5,777 bases of DNA from DASUGM01 sp036274055 (lineage in GTDB: Bacteria > Acidobacteriota > Vicinamibacteria > Vicinamibacterales > SCN-69-37). Positions 1 through 5,777 of the stretch are shown here, one piece after another. Every line of letters starts with the position of its first letter. The first letter of the stretch is position 1. The notes beneath the pieces were generated by a model that was not told the origin of the DNA, searched no databases, and was given only the letters and a program-made list of their open reading frames with translations. A program made the position numbers and the translations under genes. The DNA lies in NCBI GenBank assembly GCA_036274055.1, contig DASUGM010000348.1, positions 1-5,777 on the forward strand, read 5' to 3'.

Positions 1-82
1 GAGAAAACCAAGAGAAACCTCCTCCCGCTCTTCTCTGTCTTCTCCCTGTGGATTCGCTCTGGACGTGCGCACTTCACTCAGC
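1..82. other. Non-coding left edge, downstream of the serine hydrolase
   Basis: No coding region is supported here. Read on the minus strand, this is the stretch after the hydrolase stop. It contains a short palindrome GTGCGCAC (65-72) and then a purine-rich tract (about 18-46) interrupted by only two C residues. A 6-bp inverted repeat (11-16 with 31-36) is followed on the minus strand by TGGTTTT. This could act as a weak intrinsic terminator, but the stem is too short to call. A perfect AGGAGG (minus strand, 18-23) lies 6 nt before a TTG at 9-11, so a gene running off the left edge could begin here. The window ends too soon to test that. Confidence 0.4.
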
Positions 83-1951
83 TCACTTCCCGTTCAGCTT
101 CGTGATCCGCGGCGTGCCGAAGAAGCCTTCGGTGCCGGCGCCAATCCACAACCCGACGCCGCCTGACGCCGGCGCCAGCTTCATATCGGCGACGACCAGC
201 GCGGGTTGATCCGCGCCACCAACAAACAGCCGTGCGGTTGCGCCGGCAACCTCGATCCGCAACCGCGTCCACGCGCCGGACTGCAGATCGACGTACGACT
301 CGTACTTGCCAGGAGATTCCTGCCGCAGCCGCGGCCACGGAAAGTCCGGATATGACGCGTATTGCGTGGAGTGATTGCGCCGGAGCTGATCGTCGGCGCG
401 GGCGTTGTCCGGGCGCACGTAGATGTATTCGTATCGACCCCGATCGGCGGCGACGCGAAAAGCGACGCCGATGAATCCACGGTCGTCGTCTTTGGCGTAG
501 GGCCCGCGGCGACCGGCGACGTCAATCTCTATCGTGCCGTCGCGCATGGCGACGCCATTGAGGACAGCGATCCCGCCCGCACGCGCGGCGTTGGCTTCGA
601 TTACGCGAATCGCTCGACGCCCCTCGTACACGACCACGCTGGTTTCCACGCCCCGCGGATCGAGATCGCTGACGCCGAGGTCACGCGCCGGCTGACGCTC
701 GACCGTCTCGAGGCTCATCCGCATGACGGCGTTCATCAGATCCAGATAGGGAAATGGCTCGACCTGCGTGAAGTAGAGACCGACGAGCCGCCTCGACGGA
801 TCGAGCCAGTAGCGTGTGTTCAGCGAACCGGCCCACCACATCAGGCCCTCGGTGTCTGGTGTCCCGTAGCGACCCGGATCGGTGACGACGGTGTAGCCGA
901 AACCGAAGCCCAAACCCGGCGCGCGCTCCGGCGTCGGCGTGTTGGCGAGCTGATTGCGAAACAACAACTCGGCGGTGCCGCGGGCCAGGATTCTCACGCT
1001 GCCGTGAGCGCCGCCGTCGAGCAGCGTCTGCAGGAACCTGAAGAAGTCCGGCGCCGATGTCACCAGCCCGCCGGCGCCGAGCATGTTCCAGCCGCCGCCT
1101 CCGGAGAACGCACGCGGACGCCGGCGGAACGCGCTGTGCGCGCCGTCCTCGACGCGCGAGAAACTGCGGCCATCGATCCGATAAACGCTGGCGAGACGGC
1201 GTGCTTGCGACGGGTCGACGACAAACGTGGTGTCCGCCATGCCGAGCGGCGCGAAGACACGATCGCGCAGAAACCGATCGAGTGGCCGGCCAGATACACG
1301 CTCGATCAGCGCGCCGGCGATATCCGCGCCCAGCCCGTACTCGAAGCGGGCGCCCGGCTCGGCCGTGAGCGGCACCGACGCCAGCTGCGCGGTCCATTCG
1401 CGCAGCGAGAAATGGTGCGACCAGTCGGCGTCCGTGCCCGGCCGTATCAGACCGGCAGCTTGATACGCAGCGCGTTGCCGGTCGTTGCCGCCGTAGCCGA
1501 AGCCCGATGTGTGACGCAGCAGATCGCGGATGGTCAGCGGCGATGTCGCCGGACGCACGCTGCCGTCTGAGTCCTGGACCCGGAGGCTTCGGAACTCCGG
1601 CAAAAACTTGCCGACCGGATCGTCGAGGCTCACGCGGCCTTCATCAACGAGTGTCAGCAGGCCAACTGTGGTGACGATCTTCGTGGCTGACGCGAGTCGA
1701 AACAGCGTGTCGGTCCGCATCGGCTGGCCGGACTCGACGTCGGCGGCGCCGAATGCTCGCAACGCCGCGACCTTGCCGTCATGCGCCAGCAGCAGCACCG
1801 CGCCCGGTAGCGTGTGATTGTCGACGTGGCCCTGGATCAACGCCTCGATGCGGTCGAGGCCCGAATCCGTGCGCATCTGTCCTGAAGCGTTGACCAGAAC
1901 GGCGAACGCGATCGCGGCGAGTGTGGGTGATGGAAGCAGGTGCCGACGCAT
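83..1951 (-). CDS. Secreted serine hydrolase (class C beta-lactamase/family VIII esterase fold) with C-terminal LamG-like domain
   Basis: Predicted exported hydrolase of 622 residues. Residues 1-25 form a signal peptide (MRRH, then a hydrophobic run, with likely cleavage near VNA or ASG), so it should act in the periplasm or outside the cell. The catalytic domain spans about 30-415. It has the nucleophile motif SATK (Ser88, Lys91), the HTSGFGYG segment at 147-154, a tyrosine motif around Tyr205 (EYGLGADIAG) and a WAGSLNT segment at 373-379 in the place of the KTG box. The Tyr motif lacks the Asn of the YxN of true class C beta-lactamases. Together with the W-x-G box this resembles EstB-like carboxylesterases, so ester or amide hydrolysis is more likely than antibiotic resistance; the substrate is unknown. 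Residues about 435-622 are a beta-rich domain resembling LamG/DUF1080 jelly rolls (GFIGVAFR, YEYIYVRP, RN..QY, GVGLWIG), probably for carbohydrate or surface binding. The start is placed at ATG 1951 rather than the longer ATG 1993. A GGAGGG lies 7 nt upstream of 1951, and the signal peptide begins exactly there. Confidence 0.9.
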   Translation of the reverse strand: MRRHLLPSPTLAAIAFAVLVNASGQMRTDSGLDRIEALIQGHVDNHTLPGAVLLLAHDGKVAALRAFGAADVESGQPMRTDTLFRLASATKIVTTVGLLTLVDEGRVSLDDPVGKFLPEFRSLRVQDSDGSVRPATSPLTIRDLLRHTSGFGYGGNDRQRAAYQAAGLIRPGTDADWSHHFSLREWTAQLASVPLTAEPGARFEYGLGADIAGALIERVSGRPLDRFLRDRVFAPLGMADTTFVVDPSQARRLASVYRIDGRSFSRVEDGAHSAFRRRPRAFSGGGGWNMLGAGGLVTSAPDFFRFLQTLLDGGAHGSVRILARGTAELLFRNQLANTPTPERAPGLGFGFGYTVVTDPGRYGTPDTEGLMWWAGSLNTRYWLDPSRRLVGLYFTQVEPFPYLDLMNAVMRMSLETVERQPARDLGVSDLDPRGVETSVVVYEGRRAIRVIEANAARAGGIAVLNGVAMRDGTIEIDVAGRRGPYAKDDDRGFIGVAFRVAADRGRYEYIYVRPDNARADDQLRRNHSTQYASYPDFPWPRLRQESPGKYESYVDLQSGAWTRLRIEVAGATARLFVGGADQPALVVADMKLAPASGGVGLWIGAGTEGFFGTPRITKLNGK

Positions 1952-1958
1952 GTACGAG

Positions 1959-1964
1959 CCCTCC
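1959..1964 (-). promoter_or_regulatory. Shine-Dalgarno site of the serine hydrolase
   Basis: The minus strand reads GGAGGG, then a 7-nt spacer CTCGTAC, then ATG at 1951. Motif and spacing are near ideal, and this decides the start. The upstream in-frame ATG at 1993 has no comparable motif, and it would put 14 residues (starting MDAEPWPPRA) before the positively charged start of the signal peptide. Confidence 0.75.
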
Positions 1965-1999
1965 GCTCGAGGCGGCCAGGGCTCCGCATCCATGCGTCA

Positions 2000-2038
2000 C
2001 CGGAAATGCCCCCTGCGCTGCAGGGCCCCAATTTCCGG
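2000..2038. repeat. 39-nt imperfect inverted repeat between redoxin and hydrolase genes
   Basis: The outer arms CCGGAAAT (2000-2007) and ATTTCCGG (2031-2038) are perfect 8-bp complements. Nested inside, CCCTG (2011-2015) and CAGGG (2021-2025) form a second stem closing a 5-nt loop, with small unpaired flanks between the two stems. The structure begins 30 nt after the redoxin stop codon and ends 48 nt before the hydrolase ATG. It could terminate redoxin transcription, stabilise a 3' end, or be a leader hairpin or operator for the hydrolase. Neither strand has a run of T after the stem, so a classical intrinsic terminator is not supported. Confidence 0.6.
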
Positions 2039-2050
2039 CGCGTAAATGAA

Positions 2051-2077
2051 ATCCTACGTCAACATCGGCTATTTCAA
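2051..2077 (-). promoter_or_regulatory. Weak candidate sigma-70 promoter for the hydrolase
   Basis: On the minus strand TTGAAA (2072-2077) is followed after 15 nt by TAGGAT (2051-2056). These match the -35 and -10 consensus at 5/6 and 4/6 positions, but the spacer is shorter than the preferred 17 nt and the -35 overlaps the end of the redoxin gene. If used, transcription would begin near 2044 and the 39-nt hairpin would lie in the hydrolase leader. This is pattern matching only. Confidence 0.18.
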
Positions 2078-2632
2078 CGCCGCAATTGCCGCGAGCGTGT
2101 CCGCGGCGGTCGCGCGTCCGGCGTGGACGCGGCTGACCGCGGCCGAGCGGATGACGCCGCCGCGATCGATGACGAACGTCGCCGGGTAGGCGCTCTCGCC
2201 CGGCCCTTCCCACCGCAATCCGTTCGCGGTGACGAATGCAAAATCCGGGTCGAGCACGAATCGGAAACTCGCAGGAATGGTCGCGCTCGCCGCGAATTCC
2301 GCAGCGCGCTTCTTCAGCTCGGCCGCCGGCCCGGGATAGACCCAGATGACGCGCGCCCGCGCCGCCTCGAACGCGGCGGCGTTCTTCGAGAAATCGGCGA
2401 ATTGCCGGTTGCAGAACGGGCACTGATAGCCGACCCAGCCACGGCCGACGACCAGCACGACCGGACCGTTTTTCAGCTCGGCCGCCAGCGTGACCTTCGA
2501 GCCGTCAAGCTGCTCGAGCGAGAAATCCCGCGCCTTGTCGCCGACCGTCGGCGGTTCAGCCGGCTGCGCGGCCAGTGCCACCGCCAGAACGCCCCAAAGC
2601 GCCATCGTTACCGTGCGTCGCGATCTCAACAT
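2069..2632 (-). CDS. Exported redoxin / AhpC-TSA family (peroxiredoxin-like) protein
   Basis: A 187-residue thioredoxin-fold protein. Residues 1-22 look like a signal peptide: basic RSRR, then the hydrophobic ALWGVLAVALAAQ. Without an obvious lipobox Cys, a soluble periplasmic protein is expected. The fold runs from GDKARDFSLEQLDG (31-44), typical of the redoxin N-terminus, through VVLVVGRGW and the active-site segment YQCPFCNRQ (Cys71, Cys74), to AYPATFVID (148-156) with the cis-proline Pro150. The GRGW...CPFCN layout resembles the peroxiredoxin-like branch with RGxWCPYC motifs, so it may reduce peroxides or act as a thiol-disulfide reductase; which one cannot be told from sequence. Length is normal. 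The start is not firmly fixed: ATG 2632 has no clear Shine-Dalgarno sequence, and the in-frame ATG at 2605 would remove the basic n-region. It lies 93 nt after the GT-C-like gene. Confidence 0.88.
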   Translation of the reverse strand: MLRSRRTVTMALWGVLAVALAAQPAEPPTVGDKARDFSLEQLDGSKVTLAAELKNGPVVLVVGRGWVGYQCPFCNRQFADFSKNAAAFEAARARVIWVYPGPAAELKKRAAEFAASATIPASFRFVLDPDFAFVTANGLRWEGPGESAYPATFVIDRGGVIRSAAVSRVHAGRATAADTLAAIAALK

Positions 2633-2638
2633 GCATCC

Positions 2639-2644
2639 AGTGTA
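2639..2644 (-). promoter_or_regulatory. Candidate -10 element (TACACT) placed for leaderless redoxin mRNA
   Basis: TACACT on the minus strand fits the TANNNT form of a -10 box and ends 6 nt before the redoxin ATG. Transcription would then start at or next to the start codon. No clear -35 is visible and no Shine-Dalgarno sequence precedes this ATG, which is consistent with leaderless expression but does not prove it. Confidence 0.2.
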
Positions 2645-2669
2645 CTCGTGGCCGCGATCAGGCGTTCGG

Positions 2670-2719
2670 TCGCGTCGTGTCTTCGCCGGGTCGACGCGAG
2701 CGGCGCGGCAAGTCGCGTC
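2670..2719. repeat. Three-armed inverted repeat with competing hairpins in the 93-nt gap
   Basis: Reading the plus strand, TCGCGTC occurs at 2670-2676 and again at 2713-2719, and its complement GACGCGA lies between them at 2693-2699. The middle arm can pair with either flank: 8 bp (2670-2677 with 2692-2699, loop 14) or 7 bp (2693-2699 with 2713-2719, loop 13). The rightmost arm begins 6 nt after the stop codon of the GT-C-like gene in transcription order. No T-run follows on the minus strand, so this is at most a weak terminator or pause structure. Chance pairing is plausible in such GC-rich DNA. Confidence 0.35.
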
Positions 2720-2725
2720 AACCGT

Positions 2726-4822
2726 TCAACGCCCCAGAAGAGTGAATGCTGGTCCGCCGCCGAGGTGCTGTGCGGGCCGGCCGCCCATGAGCATCGACGC
2801 CATCGCAATCCCCCGCTGCGTCCGAAGGAGCGCCTCGGTGGTGATGATGTAGTCGCAGTGCGAGAGGCCCGCCAGCCGTGATGTCAGCGCCAGATCGCGG
2901 CCGGTATAGAACACCAGACTGCTGAAATCCGGAGGCTGCAGCTCGAGCGGAAGATCGAAACGGGTCAGCACCACGAACCGCCGCCGGCTGCAGGGGCGGC
3001 CGCTCGCGGTCTCGGCCCGCATGGCGTCGAGAAGCGGAAGCCGATGCTGGTCGATGGTGGTGCGGTTCGCGGCGAGTTGTTCGGCCAGGACCTCTTCCGC
3101 GCGGAGACGATCCCGTGTCGCGTGCTGCTCGAAGGAGTTGAGCCACAACGCCGATCCCGCAATGAGCAGGAGCGTCAACAGGAGAGTGCGTTGGCGCGCG
3201 ATCCGCGGCCGCCAGGCGAGCACGAGCACCAGCCCGACCGCAACAACGGCCCAAACCAGGTCAATACGGGGCGGCCCGGGCACGGCCGTCGACGCGATGA
3301 AGACCCAGAGCGATAGGGAGATGGCCAGCACGAATCCAAACGCTGCAAGGCTTCGGTCGCGAGCCCACTGCCAGACCACGGGAAAGAGTCCGGTCGCCGC
3401 AAGAAGCGCGGCGCTGACGGCGACGGGCAGCGCATACCGAAGCGACGATCCGCGCGTCCATTCGAGACTGGTCCACGGGGCGCCGATGAGCAGCCAGACC
3501 AGCGCCGCGCCCGGCAGGACACTCAGGGCAACCAGACCGAGGCGCGCCCAGGCCAGCCCGCGGGCGCGCTGCCACGCCGCCGGAATCAGCAGCTCAACAG
3601 CCACGAAGACGGCCGGCGTCAACGCCGTCAGGAACCACGGCGCGAACCAGAGCCGCGCGAAGTGGGCAGCGCGGCTGGCGAGGTCGTAGCTTGCATCGCG
3701 TTGAATATCCGCGAGCGCTGACAGATGCGTCGAAGCCTGGACCGGTTCACCGTCGAACACGGTGACACCAAACAGCTTCACTCCATTCGGGGCGAGTGGA
3801 GAGCCGAACAGGATCCAATTCCGCACGAGCCAGATGCCGCCTGCGGCGATGCAGACCGCAGCAGCCAGGGCGATCGAGCCGAGCCGCGGACGATCAATTG
3901 CAGGCGCCGTGCGCGACACCGCCCACCGCGTCAGCGCCAGCACCACGAATGTCAGCAGGAGCAGGCCAGCGGTTGCGATACCAGTCGTCTTCGATCCGAG
4001 GAGCAATCCGCACGCAATGCCGGCAGGCAACCAATCGACGCGCCGCCACTGCCACGCCGTCCAGGGTTGGAGCAGCGCGGCAAGCAAGGCGACGTGCGCT
4101 GCGGTGAACCAGAGATCAGCCGACACCACGCTGCTTTCGCGGAACAGCCGCATCGAGAAGAGCGCAACCGTGAGCCACGTTGCCCAGGCGAGCCCCGAGA
4201 ATCCCGTCGCGATCCTGAAGATCAGGTTGATCGACGCGCCAAGGAGCAGCGCCGGCAAGATCATGCCGAGGTCAACAGCGAGCGGGGCCTTGACCGGCAG
4301 GAAAAACCAGGCGGCGACGACGCTGCCGGCGACGGGATAGAGGTGTTGCGTCGCTGGCGGATCGAAGAGGCTGGCACCCCGCGCGAAATTCACCGCGTTC
4401 GGCACGTGATAGCTGGCGGCGTCCGTGCCTTCTACAAGCGACGACTGAATCGCGATGCTCGACCAGGTGAGCACCACCGAAAGCACCACGGTGACCGCGA
4501 CGAGTTCCTGCCAGGCGAAGTCGACCGCAACCGGTGATCTGCGTCCAAGCGTCCATCCGAACACGACATGCCAGATGGCCAGCGCGGCGATGCCGGCGAC
4601 CAGGCCGATCCCAATCGTGGCCGCGAGCACATGAAGAATGGCCGACAGGCTCCCCACCGAAGTGAGAATGGCGATCCAGATCCGTCTGTCCAGATCGTCT
4701 TGAACAGTCGCCGGCCGCCGGAGCAGACGAAATGTGAGGAGGAAATGTCCGAGTGTGGCCGCGTACCAGGCGGTGAGAGACAGGATGGGGAGACCCTCCG
4801 TCGGGACCCAAGCATAGCCCAC
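2726..4822 (-). CDS. Polytopic membrane protein, GT-C (ArnT/PMT-like) glycosyltransferase-like
   Basis: A 698-residue inner-membrane protein with roughly 14-16 hydrophobic segments between residues 11 and 561, followed by a soluble C-terminal part of about 135 residues. The GT-C hallmarks are an acidic first extracytoplasmic loop (EGTDAASYHVPNA, 131-143), GLLLGSKTTGIA (272-283), VRNWILFGSPLAP (333-345) and RYALPVAVS (462-470). These are typical of enzymes that transfer sugars from polyprenyl-phosphate donors on the periplasmic side. The acceptor is unknown, and no glycan genes sit nearby, so transferase activity is inferred. The tail holds Cys611 and Cys656. The start is GTG, since the in-frame TGA of the upstream permease lies only 11 codons before it. 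A GGAGGG stands just 3 nt upstream of the GTG, closer than usual, and a second GGAGGG lies 32 nt further in without a standard start codon at good distance. The 30-nt gap suggests co-transcription with the permease. Confidence 0.8.
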   Translation of the reverse strand: MGYAWVPTEGLPILSLTAWYAATLGHFLLTFRLLRRPATVQDDLDRRIWIAILTSVGSLSAILHVLAATIGIGLVAGIAALAIWHVVFGWTLGRRSPVAVDFAWQELVAVTVVLSVVLTWSSIAIQSSLVEGTDAASYHVPNAVNFARGASLFDPPATQHLYPVAGSVVAAWFFLPVKAPLAVDLGMILPALLLGASINLIFRIATGFSGLAWATWLTVALFSMRLFRESSVVSADLWFTAAHVALLAALLQPWTAWQWRRVDWLPAGIACGLLLGSKTTGIATAGLLLLTFVVLALTRWAVSRTAPAIDRPRLGSIALAAAVCIAAGGIWLVRNWILFGSPLAPNGVKLFGVTVFDGEPVQASTHLSALADIQRDASYDLASRAAHFARLWFAPWFLTALTPAVFVAVELLIPAAWQRARGLAWARLGLVALSVLPGAALVWLLIGAPWTSLEWTRGSSLRYALPVAVSAALLAATGLFPVVWQWARDRSLAAFGFVLAISLSLWVFIASTAVPGPPRIDLVWAVVAVGLVLVLAWRPRIARQRTLLLTLLLIAGSALWLNSFEQHATRDRLRAEEVLAEQLAANRTTIDQHRLPLLDAMRAETASGRPCSRRRFVVLTRFDLPLELQPPDFSSLVFYTGRDLALTSRLAGLSHCDYIITTEALLRTQRGIAMASMLMGGRPAQHLGGGPAFTLLGR

Positions 4823-4825
4823 CGA

Positions 4826-4831
4826 CCCTCC
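4826..4831 (-). promoter_or_regulatory. Likely Shine-Dalgarno of the GT-C-like gene, tightly spaced
   Basis: The minus strand has GGAGGG, then TCG, then GTG at 4822. A 3-nt spacer is short, but the motif is strong and no other standard in-frame start follows before the first membrane segment. The same octamer GGAGGGTC recurs at 4792-4799 inside the gene, which makes the start somewhat ambiguous. Confidence 0.45.
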
Positions 4832-4852
4832 GCCGTCGCGACGATGGCGTGT

Positions 4853-5777
4853 TCAGTCGCGCAACGTTCTCGCCGGATCGACGCGTGTCGCGCGAAGCGC
4901 CGGCACGGCGATCGCCGCCAGCGACACGCCGATCAGCACGCCGCACATCGCGGCGATCGTCAACGGGTCGGTCGGACTGACGCCATAGAGAAATCGCGTC
5001 ATCGTCCGCGTCACCGCAACCGTGACGACGACACCGAAGGCCAGCCCGGCGATCGCCGGTCTGACGCCTTGCGCGACGACCAGGCGGCGCACTTGCGCCG
5101 GCCGCGCGCCGAGGGCGAGGCGAATGCCCATCTCGCGCGTGCGCTGGCTGACCGAGTGCGCGATCACCGCGGCGATCCCGAGCGCGACGAGCGCGAGCGC
5201 GATCGCCGCGAACGTGCCGAAAAGCGCCGCCTGGAAGCGCTGCGTGTTCATCATCGCGTGGACGCTCGCCGCCGCGCTCTCGAGGCCGTCGTCGGCGGGG
5301 ACGCCGGGATCGAGCGCGGCGACGGCGTCGCGAAGCCCGGCGATCGGCAGCGGCGCGTTGTCGCCGACGCGCACGAGGACGTCGGTGTACTGCCGGACGG
5401 CGGGAAGCGGCCGGTAGATCTGCCAGTTGCAGGGATCGCAGGACGGCAGCGACAGGCCATCGCGCACGTCGCCGGCGACGCCGACGACGCGGTAGCGGCG
5501 CGGTCCGCGCGGCTCGGCGAGGCGGAAGCCGGCGCCGACCGGATCGCGGCCGGGCCAGAAGGACCTTGCCATCGAGAGGTTGATCACGATCGGCGTCTCG
5601 CTCGACGCCGGGTCCATGCCCATGTCCTGGCGCTCCAGCTCGCGTCCGGAGAGCAGTGGAATCCCCATCACCGCGAAATAGCCCGGCTGCACCATGCTGA
5701 CGGAGAGCCACGTGATCGCGTGTTCGGCGCCGTCGTTGTCGATTTCGAGCGCGCCCTGGCTGACGAAGTCCGACGGC
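4853..5777 (-). CDS. ABC-type FtsX/MacB-like permease, ADOP-like (5' part outside the window)
   Basis: Only the C-terminal 307 residues are visible. The frame stays open to the right edge, so the ATG at 5695 is internal: the 27 codons before it read through into the conserved segment PGYFAVMGIPLLSGRE (31-46). The visible part begins in the MacB-type periplasmic core domain (to about residue 160). The FtsX-like membrane domain follows, with hydrophobic segments near 184-207, 234-256 and 272-292. The signature QRTREMGIRLALGA sits at 211-224, and GVSPTDP (265-271) and the ending RATRVDPARTLRD are typical of the family. Such permeases work with MacB-like ATPases in exporting peptides, lipoproteins or drugs, or in mechanotransmission. 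The large Acidobacteriota ADOP paralogs carry two such membrane halves and often lack a linked ATPase. ADOP assignment is inference because the first half is not seen. A CDPC pair (Cys113, Cys116) in the periplasmic part is unusual. The substrate is unknown. Confidence 0.85.
   Translation of the reverse strand, partial: PSDFVSQGALEIDNDGAEHAITWLSVSMVQPGYFAVMGIPLLSGRELERQDMGMDPASSETPIVINLSMARSFWPGRDPVGAGFRLAEPRGPRRYRVVGVAGDVRDGLSLPSCDPCNWQIYRPLPAVRQYTDVLVRVGDNAPLPIAGLRDAVAALDPGVPADDGLESAAASVHAMMNTQRFQAALFGTFAAIALALVALGIAAVIAHSVSQRTREMGIRLALGARPAQVRRLVVAQGVRPAIAGLAFGVVVTVAVTRTMTRFLYGVSPTDPLTIAAMCGVLIGVSLAAIAVPALRATRVDPARTLRD

Noticed and set aside
362..1570. Long plus-strand open frame of 402 codons opposite the hydrolase
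   Set aside because: The product is Arg-rich and low in recognisable motifs, as expected for the antisense frame of a GC-rich gene. The minus-strand frame has a signal peptide, SxxK and jelly-roll motifs and accounts for the region.
2000..2038. Classical rho-independent terminator for the redoxin gene
   Set aside because: The stem is good but neither strand shows a T-run after it, so I report it only as an inverted repeat.
1940..2881. Plus-strand open frame of 313 codons across the redoxin gene and both gaps
   Set aside because: It crosses two intergenic gaps and parts of three minus-strand genes, and its translation is Arg-rich without motifs. It is a shadow of high GC content.
3725..4537. 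Plus-strand open frame of 270 codons opposite the GT-C-like gene
   Set aside because: The translation is highly charged and repetitive in Arg, Glu and His, which is what the complement of a hydrophobic membrane protein gives. No start signal or motif supports it.
4272..5711. Minus-strand open frame of 479 codons overlapping the permease and the GT-C-like gene
   Set aside because: It is in a different frame from both supported genes and gives Arg/Ala-rich low-complexity protein, while the other frame carries clear FtsX and membrane-protein features.
1..5777. Defence island, toxin-antitoxin, CRISPR, prophage or insertion sequence
   Set aside because: No repeat-spacer array, transposase, integrase, nuclease or small paired genes are visible. 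All four genes are ordinary envelope or exported-protein families.

Overview
The window is strongly GC-rich by eye and densely coding. All four supported genes lie on the minus strand. The best taxonomic clue is the partial gene at the right edge. It reads as the C-terminal half of a MacB/FtsX-type permease of the kind greatly expanded in Acidobacteriota (the ADOP group). The secreted beta-lactamase-fold hydrolase with a jelly-roll tail and the Shine-Dalgarno-type start sites also fit a soil-type Acidobacteriota such as the Vicinamibacteria lineage. This placement is inference from family knowledge, not a database result.

In transcription order (right to left): (1) a 5'-truncated ABC-type permease, 4853-5777 and beyond. 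(2) After a 30-nt gap and in the same reading frame, a 698-residue multi-pass membrane protein resembling GT-C (ArnT/PMT-like) glycosyltransferases, 2726-4822, starting at GTG. (3) After 93 nt, a secreted redoxin/AhpC-TSA-type thiol protein with a CPFC motif, 2069-2632. (4) After 117 nt, a secreted serine hydrolase of the class C beta-lactamase/family VIII esterase fold with a C-terminal LamG-like jelly-roll domain, 83-1951. The last 82 bases at the left edge are non-coding. They include a polypurine stretch on the minus strand.

Functionally this looks like a run of envelope and periplasmic genes: a membrane permease, a membrane glycosyltransferase-like protein and two exported soluble proteins. 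They do not form a recognisable pathway. The gaps, each with its own possible start signals or hairpins, argue for several short transcription units rather than one operon. Only the permease and GT-C-like genes are close enough to be plausibly co-transcribed.

I found no RNA genes, CRISPR array, insertion sequence, attachment site or prophage gene. I do not see a convincing new multi-gene system. The items most worth a second look are the hydrolase/jelly-roll fusion, the 39-nt inverted repeat upstream of the hydrolase, a possibly leaderless start for the redoxin, and competing hairpins after the GT-C-like gene.
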